Origin: Macropodus opercularis
Lineage: Eukaryota > Chordata > Actinopteri > Anabantiformes > Osphronemidae
NCBI GenBank assembly: GCA_030770545.1
Contig: CM061098.1
Coordinates: 4,668,001 to 4,732,000 of the forward strand
Reading direction: 5' to 3'
DNA length: 64,000 nucleotides
Position 1 is the first letter of the stretch; each line of letters opens with the position of its first letter. Positions 47,884 through 60,912 of the stretch are shown piece after piece. Under the pieces are notes generated by a model. It worked only from the letters and a program-made list of their open reading frames with translations, had not been told where the DNA came from and did not search any database. The translations under genes were made by a program, and so were the position numbers.

Positions 47884-50036
47884 TCAGTCTCTCATGAAGG
47901 CGTACAAACTTTCCTCTGATGCCTCGACCTTATTCCTCAGTCTGTTAGGTCTTCTTGAAGGGAAGTTCAACACTACGTAGTTGAGTGGTCCTGTCTCACC
48001 ACTCTGCAATCAAAATTACATTGGACAATGACTACTGTGCACATTATATACATGATGCATATTACAGATATTTAAAGTTATAGTACTGGAAATGCTACTG
48101 AGGATATGGTTCAGCACTGCTCAAGCACTGTTGCCTTGTTTAATACAAAGCCAGAAGATGATTGAGACAAAGTGTGTTCATTCAACCAACATCACAATGT
48201 TTATCAGCCTTTAACCGATGATGCTGCCTACAACTAACCACAGGCAGGACTGATTGTAGTCATGGTTTATTTACTGTCGATATTTACTGTGTTGCTTGGC
48301 TGATTTTCGGCTGTTCTGTCTTGTTCGGTGTGACTAAAAGCTGCTGAGTTTCCTGTTGATAGGAGAAAGATATTAATGAAGTATTGCCTCTTTTCAATAG
48401 ATTGTTTTACTTTAATGTCTGTAGCTTTTTAAGGCTTCAGACATTAAAGTGTTAACGTATCAGCCAACATGTCCCTGAAGAACCCACCGTTCCAAGGTTC
48501 ACACGCTTTCTGTTGCTTTCTGGAGACAATTAGAAAGATGATGATGATGACACAGCAGCCCAGGAGTGTGATAAGCATTAGAAGTGGCCAGAGTGGTGCT
48601 GCAAGTAGAAGAATCCATCCATATTAATGTTCTTGAGCTGATTGAAGCAGGATTTTCCCTTTGTTTTGTAACATAAACCTAATTCTGATCATGTAGTTGT
48701 TTGGCTGTTATGTTTCAGGTACTCCTGTTACCAACACATCCTCTCTGACACTGTCACACCAGAGGTGATTACACTAAACACTGAAGCTCACAGCATGAAC
48801 AGCCCAGAGGCAGGGGCCTCAATGGGGCCGAGAGCACCGCAGGAAATGCAGAGAACACACACACTCACAAGCAGAACAAAGGGAGGAAGCAAAGCAGAGG
48901 CAGCAGAGCATCACATGTAATGGGCCTGCACTGCATAGGTGTTACCCTCACAAGTCTACCTCTGCTAAACTAACGAATGCAGTGGCCTGTGACCTTTAGG
49001 AAAGGTACAAAGTAAACAAAGTAAAGTTTCTTTCTTATTCAAGACTCAGAAAGTAAAGTATGAATAAATGCAGAGAAACATGAAACTTTAAACATACTTA
49101 TTTCCACCTTTGTTCCTTCACCAAACAGGATTTCTGTGCATGTGACCACAGCACAGTAGTACGTCCCAGCATCAGCGGAGTCTCGTATGGTTTTGGAGAA
49201 GCTGTGGACACAGCTCCTTCTCCCTCCAGCTTCACTGTTGATACACTCGGAGTAAACGAAACCTGGGGTAAATCCTTGTGATCCACCTCTGAACCAGTAA
49301 ACTCTGTGTTCATCTGAACACGGATCTCTGTCGTCCTCAATCTCAGTCAGGAGCGAACACTGGAGATTCACTGAGCTTCCGGGTCCAACTGAGGTTGTCT
49401 CTGGCGTCTGCAGCACGTAGTCAGGTTTCTGCAGATTTTTATGATCTGTGCGATTCACAAATAAGGAACAAAATCAAATAAACACAATTTAATTTGCGCA
49501 AACAAGGACAGTGATTGTACTCTACCATTTACTGCCAGAAGCAGCCCGTTGAGCATTTTCATGGTGTAAGCTGTTCCAGATTGACAGAAGTATGTCGCTT
49601 CATCTTCTTTGCTCACATTTCTGATATGGAGAAAATGCTGAGCACCTGTGTTTGTGAGTGCGAATCTTGAGTTGTCAAATCGTCCTTCAAGCGACATTTT
49701 ATTAAATGTTCCTGAAGCAACAGTTTGGACCATGTATCCAAAATTCAGTTTGTACCAGAACAACATCCCAAATTCATCGTCAGTGACTGAACATGTCAGA
49801 GTCAGATCATCACCAGGTTGAGCCACAGTGAAGAGCATCTGCTCAGGAACATCTCGGGTGTGAGCTAAACAAAAAGACAAAACCGAGTTATAAGACGACA
49901 GCAACCATAAAATGCCTGTTAAACACAAACAGTGTAACTTTCATTTCACACTGCACACATAGCTCATCTTCAGTAGACAACCTCTGTACTCACACAAAGT
50001 ACTCAGAAGAATCAAAGCAGCCAGTCTTACGATCAT
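47884..50036 (-). CDS. nitr: NITR unit 15, divergent single-copy NITR with LNYVVL and YAFM motifs
   Basis: Exons (minus): signal 50036-49994, V 49864-49526, I 49445-49098, membrane 48598-48488, tail 48352-48288 and 48003-47884; 341 residues. The leader is MIVRLAALILLSTL. The V domain shows LTLTCSVTDDEF, FWYKLNFGYMVQ and DEATYFCQSG and ends NGLLLAVNG. The I domain has six cysteines in the NITR spacing, VYWFRGGS, DAGTYYCAVVTC and FGEGTKVEI. The membrane span is rich in Ile (LITLLGCCVIIIIFLIVSRK). The tail has LNYVVL, a canonical ITIM, and YAFM, a YxxM motif of the kind bound by PI3-kinase p85. Exon number, sizes and phases equal those of the other units. It shares no flanking repeats with them. 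Confidence 0.78.
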
Positions 50037-53000
50037 TGTGGTGTCTCTGCTTTCTCTTGCACAACTGATGTCTTCCTACTCAGATGGAAGACTTAGTCAC
50101 AAGGTTATCAAGGTTTACGATGTGGAAATCATCGCCATTGGCTGAAGAACAGAACAGGAGCTTCCTTTTTTTGCTGGTGACCTATTTTCAAAGAACTTTA
50201 GCTGAGCCTGTTCCTTTGCCAGCCATCTTTTGAAAAATGAACATTTAAATGATTATATAAAATGGCTAAACTTTTACAACTGTAGTGTAAAGTGCTTTTA
50301 ATTTTGGCCAGTTTTGAATTAAAAAGTAAACCACAAAACACAAACCGTTCATAGCTGTAGCATTTATGCATAGCAGTAATTACCTCACCCTGAAAACTCA
50401 TATTAAACCATTTCTTAGTCAAACTCAGTTTGATTCAAAAAGCATGAATCATTTTACTGAAACACTTTTCAACTTATCTATTTCATCTTATACATCGGTT
50501 CCACTTTACTGTATGTACAAACAAATTAGGTTTCACCCAAATTTGTTTTGAATTTATGAATAGTGTATTGATGGAGAATTAATTTATGAAGCAAGTATAA
50601 AATGAACCAGAATGAACTTTGACATAATATTTATCTGAATCCATAATAATGATGATTAAATGAAATACGTGTTGTCAATATGCGAGCGCTTACAGTATGT
50701 CCTGCTTTATTGTTAAGTGTTTGTTCAGTGTTGCTACATTAACTGTCTGGTGGGTTTTAAATGAACGGTTTAAGCAAGATTCATAACTGAAACTAAAATG
50801 TATTTAAAACTCCTGAACCAGTTGCTTTCAGCAAAGTATGTGACAGTTAACAGTTAACGTGGACTACATGAAAATTCATCTACTGTACAGCCAACCACAG
50901 AAATGCTGAGGTTGTCCTACATGTGGCCAACCAAGGCTTTTTGTGGTGCAGAACAGCGTGTTTGTGGACAGTGGCGCTGTGCAGATTTGAACAGTTTTCT
51001 GTATAATTCTCTATTAAGGTCTTATTATTAAGGATACATATAGTATGAAGATACAGTCTGGTTCATTAGTATTGGAATGGAAATAACATCCTTCTCTGAG
51101 GGCCACCTGCCCTGGGTCCTACTCACAGCCCAGTCTGACGTTTGCCCAGATTTATCAGTCGGCTGTTTTTGCCTGACCAGTGGCCCAGTTGTTTTTGTCA
51201 AAGCTTTCTGTGGCTCAGAGGGAGCTGCCTACCGGGTTGGTTCTTCCTGCCGTCCAGACGGGGCCATATTGCCCCTTAAGCAATTGTCCTGTGGCAGGGT
51301 CTGCTGCTCATCTGCCTTTAAACCTCACCTGCCTCCTGCTACCACAGCGCAGACTAATTGCCGTCCTCCCTTCCAAGTTGCACCCAGCACCGCGCCTGAT
51401 TGGTCCAGGTCTGCCTGATTCACCTGTAGCTAACCCCAACTCCCCACCTCCCAGGCCCCCAGTTCAGTCCACTGTTGAACTGTTAGCTTTACGTGGATGA
51501 CTAATACCTTAAGCTTGTATAAGACGAGTACCTTTAACTAACCGTAACCAAAGTGCAACCACTAACTAAGCAGCTGGACTTCGGTCTCTAGAGTGACATG
51601 TATTACACATCCACCATGTAGCGTCTTGCCACTTGCATATGTTAATACATGTAGTAATTTAATTAATTTAAAAAGCTTCTTCTTGAAACACTTTCTGTAA
51701 AGGAGAAAAGTAAACAACTGTTCAACGTTTTAAGATGCACAGGAACCTGTGATGCCAGTATCTCTTCACACCTAAAAGCATTTATTGTAGCCAGTGCTGT
51801 ACTTTCATGATGAAAGCTGACTTTCAGACAAGTATCCATCACTGGTCTCACCACTTCAGAGCAGACGGGTCGTCTGCTCATCTCAGGAACTCGTACAGAC
51901 ACAGTTACGTAAAGTAACTGTTGAAAGTGACGCTTTCAACCAGCTCTGTCATTTCTGAGAATTCAGAAACCTTCTTCCTCTTCATGCCAATTTAATTTAA
52001 GCTTTTCAAAGTACTTGATAATCAGCCATCACAACATTATTATTTCAGCAAGAACGATTGATTGTAATTCTCAAAATATACAGTTATTGTGTCCATGGAC
52101 CATTTGGTCTCTAGATTAGTTATTATTAGTTGATGTACATTGGTGTACATGCTATCACTTGAGTGAAGGTCCAGTAATAATAATAATATGACATCACTAA
52201 ACAGGTGTGTCTATATGTGGCCCTGAGCCAGACTGGCGACCTGTCCAGGGTGAACCCGCCTCTCGCCCATAGACAGCTGGGACAGGCTCCAGCTCACCCA
52301 CGACCTAAAATCATAATAATAATCATCATCATCTGAACGTACAGCACTTTGCAAAGGTTTGAAAACATGCTGTAAACATAGAACTTTTTCAGAAATATTA
52401 TATAATATAATATAATTGTTTATTTTTGTCAATTTACAAAATGCTAAGTGAGCAAACAAAAGTAAAATTAATATTTGGTGTCTGGGATCACATGAAGAGA
52501 CAGAAGGATGTGAGGAACCCTACATCCACACAAGATCTGTGGTTAGTTCTCCAACATGTTTGAAACAGCCGAGTTCCTTCAAACACTGTCTGCAACCTAG
52601 AACCTAGAAGAACTGCTGCTGTTTGAAGGCAACGGGTGGTCACAACAAATACTGATTTGCTTTAGATTTCTCTCTTATTATTTATTTTATGACACTTCCA
52701 TTTTTAAAAGCATTAATTGTTTACAGCATTTTTTAAACTTTTGCACAGGAATGTATTTTCTGTTCAGAAATAGTAGCAGAAGTTGATTCGTCTTCAGACA
52801 TTTTTTTTCACACAGTGGTATGAACACGTCAGTAGTTGAATGCAAACGAGCCAGATGCAGCAGCTGAGCTGCAAACGTAGGCTGTGGCCGGACAGTTTTC
52901 GCTTTAACAGACCACCAAGCATGTTTACTGAGAATGTACATGACTCTGGGCATCAACAGGATATGCAGCTCAGATACGAAAAGTCACAGCCTAAATTTAG

Positions 53001-54744
53001 CAGAGGATTAGTCTAAAGCTGTGACTTCCTGGATGGGCAATGGTTAGGTAGAAATCAGTCCAAAAATATAACATGTTACCCGTCAAACAACAGCCATGTT
53101 AGAATAGTCATTTCCTGTTCTTACAGGGGGAAGGGCAGCTATGGACACTAAGACTGTTCAAACCAAAGGGAAGCTGAACACTTAGCATTTTAATCCAACT
53201 GTAAAAAAGACATTATTCCATGACTAACGCTATTTGTAAGAAGACTCTTGGTTGTCAGTGAACTGATTTAGATCTGGAAACACTCCAGAAGCACTCGGTA
53301 ACATCATTTTCGTTGCTGGAAGGCCGAGTCGAGTTGGTGTCTAACGTTAATGTGGCGGCTGTGAACCTAACTGTCACACAAGCGTGGGTGAGATTTCTTC
53401 TTGTCCCCTCACGTAGGTGAGGCCAGCGACTGTGTGAACGCTCGCCCATTAATGGCCTGAGTAGCATCGCAGTGCTAGTGTTTAACTAGTGTTTAATCTG
53501 CTTCTGAAACGCTGCCATCGTCATGATAGTGTACTTCAGCTCCACTTGTCTGCCTTAAATATTAATAATCCTGAATATGAGAAGAGAAGCAAGAAACAAA
53601 ACAAAAATAGCCCCTGTGGACTGACACCTCGCTCAAACCACACGACCACAGTGCTGCTGAATTTTTCCGTTTCTCAGGGTGTGTCTCTCACGCCAACAGC
53701 GCTGGTGTGTGAGAGCAACATAACCAGTTGTTCAGTGTTTCATTTTAGCTTAAAGACTCCTGCAGCAGGTTGTGTTTGCAGCAAATATATATTTTATTTT
53801 CAACTGTCCTCTCGAGTCTAGACGTCTCATCTAGACATACAGCAACTTCTAAACATCATGACCAGTTTCCCTTGTTGTATTTATAACATAACCGTGACAC
53901 AGCACATACTACAAAACATCTGTTGCCACTAATATATAGTTAAATCGTGAATTAAGACTCTTATGAAACTCCTGCAGTTTTACAGAGACACAAGCTGTAA
54001 ATTTGACATATTGAGAACTTTGCTGCCTCCTAGTGAAAGGAGCCTGTTTGGCTGGTTCAGTCCATCTGATCACCCACCGCTGTAAACCAAGAATAGCTCC
54101 TCATGCTCAGTCTACAGTCATCATTGGTGATTATTTGAGCTGCTTGAAGAAAAAAATTTATAAAATAAAATAGTTACATTCACAGGAAATGGGAACAGGA
54201 AGTTTTTACAGGAAATTTAAACTTTTTGGTTTATTAATGCGATTATTATTTGTAAATGAAACAAATTTTATTAGGTTAAGTACGTCTGCATGTTCAACTT
54301 GAAAACTGATAGGATGGAAAACTCTCAAAATAAAATAACAAGCCTCAGGAGGGAGCGTCGTTGTGTTATAGTCAGTGTGGGACACAGTCTTTAGTGGCTT
54401 CACATAAATGTCAGGTCTAAGTCTAAGACAGTAGGAAAATACACAGCTTTGTTTTCTGATGTAGTGGTAGTCGCTTACTGTTCTAAATGAAGGAATCTCC
54501 AGTCACGTTTGTCCAGACTTCCGCTCAGGCACTGACTCATATTTACTTTCATCAAGGCAGACTCGGTTAATATTAACTACAGTTGTTAAGCCATAAGGTG
54601 AAGCATTTTTACAGAGACGATAAAGTTCTCACCACACCCAGACTGTACTGCTCTGGCAGGACCAAGCCCTTTCCTACTGTCCACTCCCTCCTCTCAGAGC
54701 ACGGGGCTCGCCATGAGGCCCGCAGCAGAGCTTCACTCAACAGA
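50037..54744. other. Gene-poor region between NITR cluster and integrin gene
   Basis: I see no supported gene. The unit 15 promoter (inverted CCAAT at 50137-50141) occupies the left end. A GC-richer stretch at about 51,080-51,500, with no frame I recognise, may be an old transposon or LTR piece. An L2-like fragment lies at about 52,211-52,310. The rest is AT-rich DNA with scattered short repeats. Confidence 0.5.
52211..52310. mobile_element. L2-like 3' end fragment
   Basis: TGTGGCCCTGAGCCAGACTG, GGCGACCTGTCCAGGGTGAA and CAGCTGGGACAGGCTCCAGC are hallmarks of fish L2/Maui-type element tails. A short ATA/ATC-rich run follows. Confidence 0.6.
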
Positions 54745-57700
54745 ATGGCGACGTACTGGCACTTGGTGTGTCTGTGGACTGTGTGGCCCTTCCACACTCT
54801 GAATATTGCAGGTTTCAACCTGGACACCCAGAACGTGCTGCAGAGAGCTGGACATCCAGGAAGCCTGTTTGGGTTTTCTGTTGCCTTCCACCAGCAACTG
54901 AAGCCAACCAGAAAGAACCTGTGAGTAAAGGCGAGCTGTCTGACTTTAAGCTCATGTTCTGTGGCCGTGTCTCATCCTGAAGGTATTCTTCCTCAGATTG
55001 CTGGTTGGGGCGCCTCGTTCAAAACTCCAGAACCAAGTGAATGTGACGGGTGCTGTTTACCAGTGTGATCTGACTACGGCATCTGGGAGCTGTCAGCCCA
55101 TTGAGTTCGATAGTGAAGGTTTGTTTGCTGAAATATCAACTTTATACACTTGTCATAACGTAATAAGTAAAGAAATATAATAAACTAGATTTATTGCATC
55201 ACTAAACTAACAGTGAATAGAGTTTGCAAAACATAAGAAAGAAGCTCCTTTTCAAATGAGGGTGAAACAGTAATATGAGCGACATTAATCAATTTAAATC
55301 AATAAACCAATGTTTATGAAGGACTCTGTCAAAATAGTCTCTATAGAGACACGCCTTTAGCTAACTTCAGACGTCTTAGGTGTTCAAGGACCAGCAAGGT
55401 CCAATTATGTAACATGTCGCAAAACGTAAACATCAAAGTCCATAAAATGAGCCGAGCTTTGTGTAGCAGCTCTTTTACTCCCCGTCAGCATCTCACAATC
55501 TAAAGCTAAATAAATCAAACCCTAGACCACGTACACTGTGTGAAGATCACTGGGTTTCAGAGTAGTGGGATATTTTTCCATTGTCATATTAGGTGAAACA
55601 TTCCATAACCTCGTTGCTTTTCTAGACTTCCTGGGCAGCAGAGGGATAAATGGCCAGTGGATGGGAGTCAGAGTAACGAGCCAAGGTCCCGGGCAAAATG
55701 TGATGGTAAACAAAACACTGCTCATTGAAAGGATTCTCATCATCAGCCTGCAGTTATGTCATTTTAATACTGCTTCGCGTAGACTTGTGCTCATCGATAC
55801 CAGCAGTGGAGCCCGGGTCCAGGTGCCGATGAGCCGCGTCTGGTGACGGGTCAGTGCTACATATTAGGAAATGACCTGAAGGTCGGGACAGAAGAGAAAA
55901 CCTGGAGGAGGGTTGTGTGTGACGCTGAGCATTTAACCAGGCGTCGTAAGGACCACGAGTGGTTTGCATACTGTCAGCAGGGTCACGGAGCAGCCTTCGC
56001 CAAGGACAACGCCTCGCTGTTGTTCGGGGCACCTGGGGCCTATCAGTGGAAAGGTAAAGTCAAATCGAACCAGAAGGCTTCAGTGTTATTATGTTGCTGT
56101 TTTAACACTTACTCTGCATGTTGGCATGTGATGCTGCTTGAAGGAATCGTGCGCATGGAGCTCTTGGATAACGAGGATATACTGAGTGAAGATCCCCGTG
56201 AGACTGGGAACATCGACCTGTTCAACCCCAATATCATTCCTCTCCAGATCAACAGCTACCTGGGTCCGTTTCTAGTCTGGTCACCGCACAAATCTGCTGC
56301 TTAAAGAGTTGCAGTAGGTGTTAAAAATGGTTAAACACTGTGATGTCCTCCAGGTTTCTCCATTGACTCAGGTATGGCCCTGGTCAGAAAGGGTGAGCTA
56401 ACCATAGTATCAGGTGCACCCAGAGGAGGCTACAGCGGCCAGGTGGCATTTCTTAGGCCGCACCCAGCAGCGAAGAGAAGTCTGTCTGTGGAGTTTGTCC
56501 TCTCTGGTCCAGGCCTGGCTTCCTCATTTGGCTACGATGTGGCAGTGGTGGATTTAAATGGCGATGGGTAGGTTCGCTGACCGTTGCCCATGTTGCAGCC
56601 TGTTTCTGCTCTGTGTTCACCATGGGACGGCTGTGTTTCGGTGCGTAGATGGGAGGACCTGGCTGTAGGAGCGCCACAGTTCTTTGTCAAAGACGGTTTG
56701 CTTGGCGGAGCAGTCTTCGTCTTTATCAACAACAAAGGACAAAACTGGGAGGAGACCGTTCCCACGCGGCTCGAGGGACAGAAGGACTCCATGTTCGGCC
56801 TCGCAGTGGAAAATGCAGGAGACCTCAATCAGGATGGTTGTGCAGGTTGTAAGATTTTAATGTCATACAGAATATTCATAAAGCAACTAAAATGAACTAA
56901 GCAGTAGGGAGGTAAAATCACCACCAGCAGCTGTTAAATACATTTATAAACAACTCGTATATAATGACTGTGTGTGAACAGATATTGCCGTGGGGGCACC
57001 ATACGACGGTTCTGGTCGGGTCTACCTCTACTACGGTTCTTCTGATGGCATCAACAAAAAGCCTGCTCAGGTGGGACCATTGGCTTAAATGTGTGTTAGG
57101 ACATAGTCAGACTTTCATTAAAGGACATTCTCACACTCCCACATCTTCAGGTGCTCTCACCACGTTCCCAACAAATGACTCTGTTCGGATATTCTCTGTC
57201 TGGCAACCTGGACGTGGACGACAACCAGTACCCAGATTTGGCTGTTGGGTCGCTTTCTGACACCGTCTTTGTTTACAGGTAATTGTACGTTGCAGTACAG
57301 ACATTATGAGTTAAAATACCTTCAATCACTTTAGCTATTATGTATCTTTATGCTGTCAACTGTGACTGCGTTGCCTCTGTCATGTTACAGAGCTCAGCCT
57401 GTGATCAGCATCAGCAGCTCTCTGAAGATCAAACCAAATGAAATCGACATCACAAAGGAGCAATGTGACAAACGCACATGGTGAGATGATAAGAACTCTC
57501 ACGTGTTCTCGTGTGTAAGTGTGAGCTTACTGACTTTCAATCCAATGTCGCTTTACACACTTCTAAGTTACTTTGCAGTTCAGGCGTGTTTTACCTACAC
57601 AGCTCGTCCAGCATCCTTCAGCCCCAGACTGAGTGAGTTTTCTTACTGTTTTACTATATGTCACATTGAATCTTAAATTTTACATTTGTTATTGTGAACA

Positions 57701-60700
57701 GGACAAGGTGTAATCTAGAGCAGCATTAATCGTAGTGGTGATTATATGTACTGTATAAGAACTTGACATATTACTAGCACTTATAGGCCTTTGCGTTTTT
57801 CACAGTGCTCAACTTCACCTTTGAAGCCGATGCAGAGAAGAGGAAACTGAAGCTGGCTCCCAGAGTCGACTTCCTGGGCTCCTCCCAAGGAAAAGTGGAG
57901 CTGCCAGCACAGAGGAGAGAAATCTGTACAGAAACTAAACTCCGACTGATGGTGATGTCTCGCTCTCCTGTAGCACTCGGGTCAATCACTCTATTCACAT
58001 CACTATTTTATTATCAGTGTCTCATTGATGGTAGGTCTCTATTTGCAGCACGATGTCAAAGACCGGCTGCGGAGCATCCCCGTGTCTGTCTCTGTGTCTC
58101 TGTGGAGCTCTGGTCCCACCACCAGGTCAAGCACAGATCTTCCCAACGTTACTCCAGTTCTCAACATCTATCAGCAGATAAGCTCCGTGGAAGAGGCACA
58201 AACCTTTTCATCAGCCTTTTTTTGTTCCACTTAATCGTCAGACCTGTCAATTAAATACTTGTGTGTGTGTGTGTGTTTGTCTGCTACATTTTCTCTCTGT
58301 TACAGATTACCTTGATAAACAAGGGCTGCGGCAGCGACAACATCTGTCAAAGCAACCTAGAGTTACAGTACAAGTTCTGCTCCAGAACAACACAAAGAGA
58401 TCAAGATGTGTTCACATCCCTGCTTAGGTAAGGTTCAAGCACAAGTGACCAAACTCGAGACTCATGACGCAGAGCTCATGCTCATCAGTTAACGCTGTGC
58501 GTTTCTAGAGAGGATGGTGTTGCAGTCATCTCTCCCTCTGAGGAGGACGTAGCTTTAGAGATCACCGTAACTAACAAGGGCGGTGACGATGCACATCAGA
58601 GTCACGCAGTCATCGCCCTCCCAGACGTTCTGCGTTACGCTTCCGTTGTCTACAGCACAGTGTCAGTGAGTATCTGCTTAAGGATGTTAAGTATACGATT
58701 TACCCACACATTTACCTTAAGACAACAAAAGCTTCTAAGAAATTATAAGTGTGAACCTTCATAAAATACACAGAAAAGGCAGAAATATGAAAATGAAAAT
58801 GAAATATCCTTTATTTATTTACTTGTGTACCTTGTGTGTGTGTGTGTAGGAAACACAAGTGAGATGTACAGCCAATGACAAGGGAACACTAGTGGAGTGT
58901 GAACTAGGAAACCCACTGCTAACAGATGCAGAAGTGAGTAGCATGCGTCAGTTTCATCTGCTCTATGACCGTATCTGCATTTTCATACCTTGTCTGATTT
59001 GTGTTGCCTTCAGGTCACATTTTACATCATACTCACGACATCAGGCATCTCTCTGAGCACAAAACATGCCAACGTCACCCTGCAGCTTGAAACGTGAGCG
59101 GATTAAACAGAATTAAACAGTGGCTTCAGTTGTTGGTTGGTAGCAAGTGACTAATGACTAAGTGAGTGTGTGTTGTTCTCCTTGTAGAACGAGTGAGCAG
59201 ACTGTACGACCAGTGGAGGCGTTGGCCAAAGTGGTTTTTGAGCTCCAGCTGCAAGTACATGGGTTGGTAGTGATTGCTGCTTCCATTGTCTCTTCATTCG
59301 TGTTAATAGTTTATTGATTGTTGTTTTAATCTTTAAGCCTGGCTCAACCTTCACAAGTGTCACTTGGTAAAAGCGTCATAGGTGAAAGTGCCATAAATTC
59401 AGTGGATGAAATCGGAGCTCCGGTTAAATATGAATTCAGGGTGAGACGTCATCTGAAACGATTAGAAAGTCCTGTTTGCATCACGCAAAAAAGACCAATG
59501 AATGTTCGGTTTTTCGCTTTTTCTAACAGATAACAAATTTGGGCAGACCACTGAGATCTTTTGCCAACGTATCGCTAAACATCTTCTGGCCAAAGGAAAA
59601 CTCTGCAGGAAAATGGCTTCTGTACTTGACCCAGGTCAGAAGTGAAGGTATCCAGGAGGCCTCCTGCTCACCAGTAGATGAGATCAACCCTCTACAAAGT
59701 CTAAAGGTAATAAATGGCTTGTGAGGTGCACCCTGCGTTATATTCTTCACATTAGAAGCAACACTGGTAACATGTAAAGTCGTATGTAATGTTGTGTATA
59801 TCGTTTAAGTCGTATGTAATGTTGTGTATATCGTTTAAGTCGTATGTAATGTTGTGTATATCGTTTAAGTCGTATGTAATGTTGTGTATATCGTTTAAGT
59901 CGTATGTAATGTTGTGTATATCGTTTAAGTCGTATATAATGTTGTGTATATCGTTTAAGTCGTATGTAATGTTGTGTATATTGTTTAAGTCGTATGTAAT
60001 GTTGATATCAAGGGCTGGCGTGAGCCCTCAAGGAAAAGGCGTGAAGCTGAACACCAGGCCCTGTCTACTGATGGATTCACCTTTCTGTCAACAACCAGGA
60101 AATACAAAACGCTGGTAAGACATTATTTAAGCAGCCACTGAGACACTATAGTTAAACCAGCATCACAAGCAAAGCAACTCAAGACCTGTGCTGTCTTTCA
60201 GTCGTGCACAGATGGCCTGAGCTGTGTGGAGATACGCTGCCCTCTGCTGGGACTGGACAGCACCGCGGTGATGAGTCTGCATTCACGCCTCTGGAACAGC
60301 ACTTTCACAGAGGTACGTTCTTCCTTTTGCTGGTGAAAAGTCTCCGACATGCAGACCAGCACTCATTTACTCCTTTTCCTTAGGATTACAGCTCTTTGAA
60401 CTATCTTGACATTGTTGTGGATGCTACTCTGAGTTTAACAAACTCTCCAGAGAATATTGGACTCAAAGCAGAGAGGCCCGGAACAAAGGTAGAAAATTAT
60501 GTTTGCAGATTTACCCAGGCAGCTTTTGGTTTCCCACGTTTTATGTTCCCTCTGTGGACCATGATCGTTTGCTGTTCACTTACCTGCTCACAGGTAAAAC
60601 TGACTGTGTTTCTTGAGAGAAAGACTGAATACATGACCAGAATAGCCTGGTGGATAATCCTCCTCACAGTCATTGCTCTGCTCCTGCTGCTGGTGTTTCT

Positions 60701-60912
60701 TTGCGTCTTGTTGTGGAAGGTAACAAATTGATCTCAAGTTGTCTCAGTTGTGTAAGAATATCTGGCATAATATTCATGTTATTTGTCAGTTTAATTGTTT
60801 TTTGATTTTCCTTTACCTTTGTTCTTGTCAGCATGGATGCATTGACCATCTTGCTCTAAACAAGAAACTTTTGCGTTATGCGGACACAGAGAGTGCTCCA
60901 CTCAAAGGATGA
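54745..60912 (+). CDS. itga6l: Integrin alpha, alpha-6-like (laminin-receptor clade), 25 exons
   Basis: Exons: 54745-54920, 54997-55118, 55626-55705, 55783-56053, 56144-56263, 56354-56567, 56649-56845, 56982-57070, 57151-57278, 57391-57480, 57568-57632, 57806-57951, 58049-58195 (donor uncertain, GC), 58306-58427, 58509-58665, 58850-58933, 59014-59093, 59188-59262, 59338-59440, 59530-59706, 60013-60114, 60202-60312, 60384-60488, 60594-60719, 60832-60912. It encodes an adhesion-receptor alpha subunit pairing with a beta subunit, probably for laminin. The mature start is [13 protein letters not shown] repeats include [34 protein letters not shown] and [20 protein letters not shown], the last three with calcium-loop patterns. 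SRKRRE (exon 21) is the furin site. YSSLNYLDI and WWIILL precede the membrane span. The tail, 27 residues after WK, lacks GFFKR. Start Met 54745 is followed by a hydrophobic leader. The alpha-6 affinity is by memory alignment. Confidence 0.85.
59781..60003. repeat. 30 bp minisatellite abutting an integrin exon
   Basis: About seven and a half copies of a 30 bp unit (GTCGTATGTAATGTTGTGTA plus TATCGTTTAA) fill the end of the intron before exon 21. Copies are nearly perfect: one GTATA variant (about 59,935) and one TTG variant (about 59,981). The last copy ends within about 10 bp of the acceptor AG at 60011-60012. Confidence 0.9.

Noticed and set aside
51077..51500. Two overlapping frames of 106-113 codons in GC-rich DNA
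   Set aside because: Low-complexity Pro/Ser/Ala-rich products without recognisable domain or splice context; more likely an old repeat.
59789..60118. 109-codon frame with [10 protein letters not shown] repeated
   Set aside because: It is the translation of the intronic 30 bp minisatellite; the exon after it is read in another frame.
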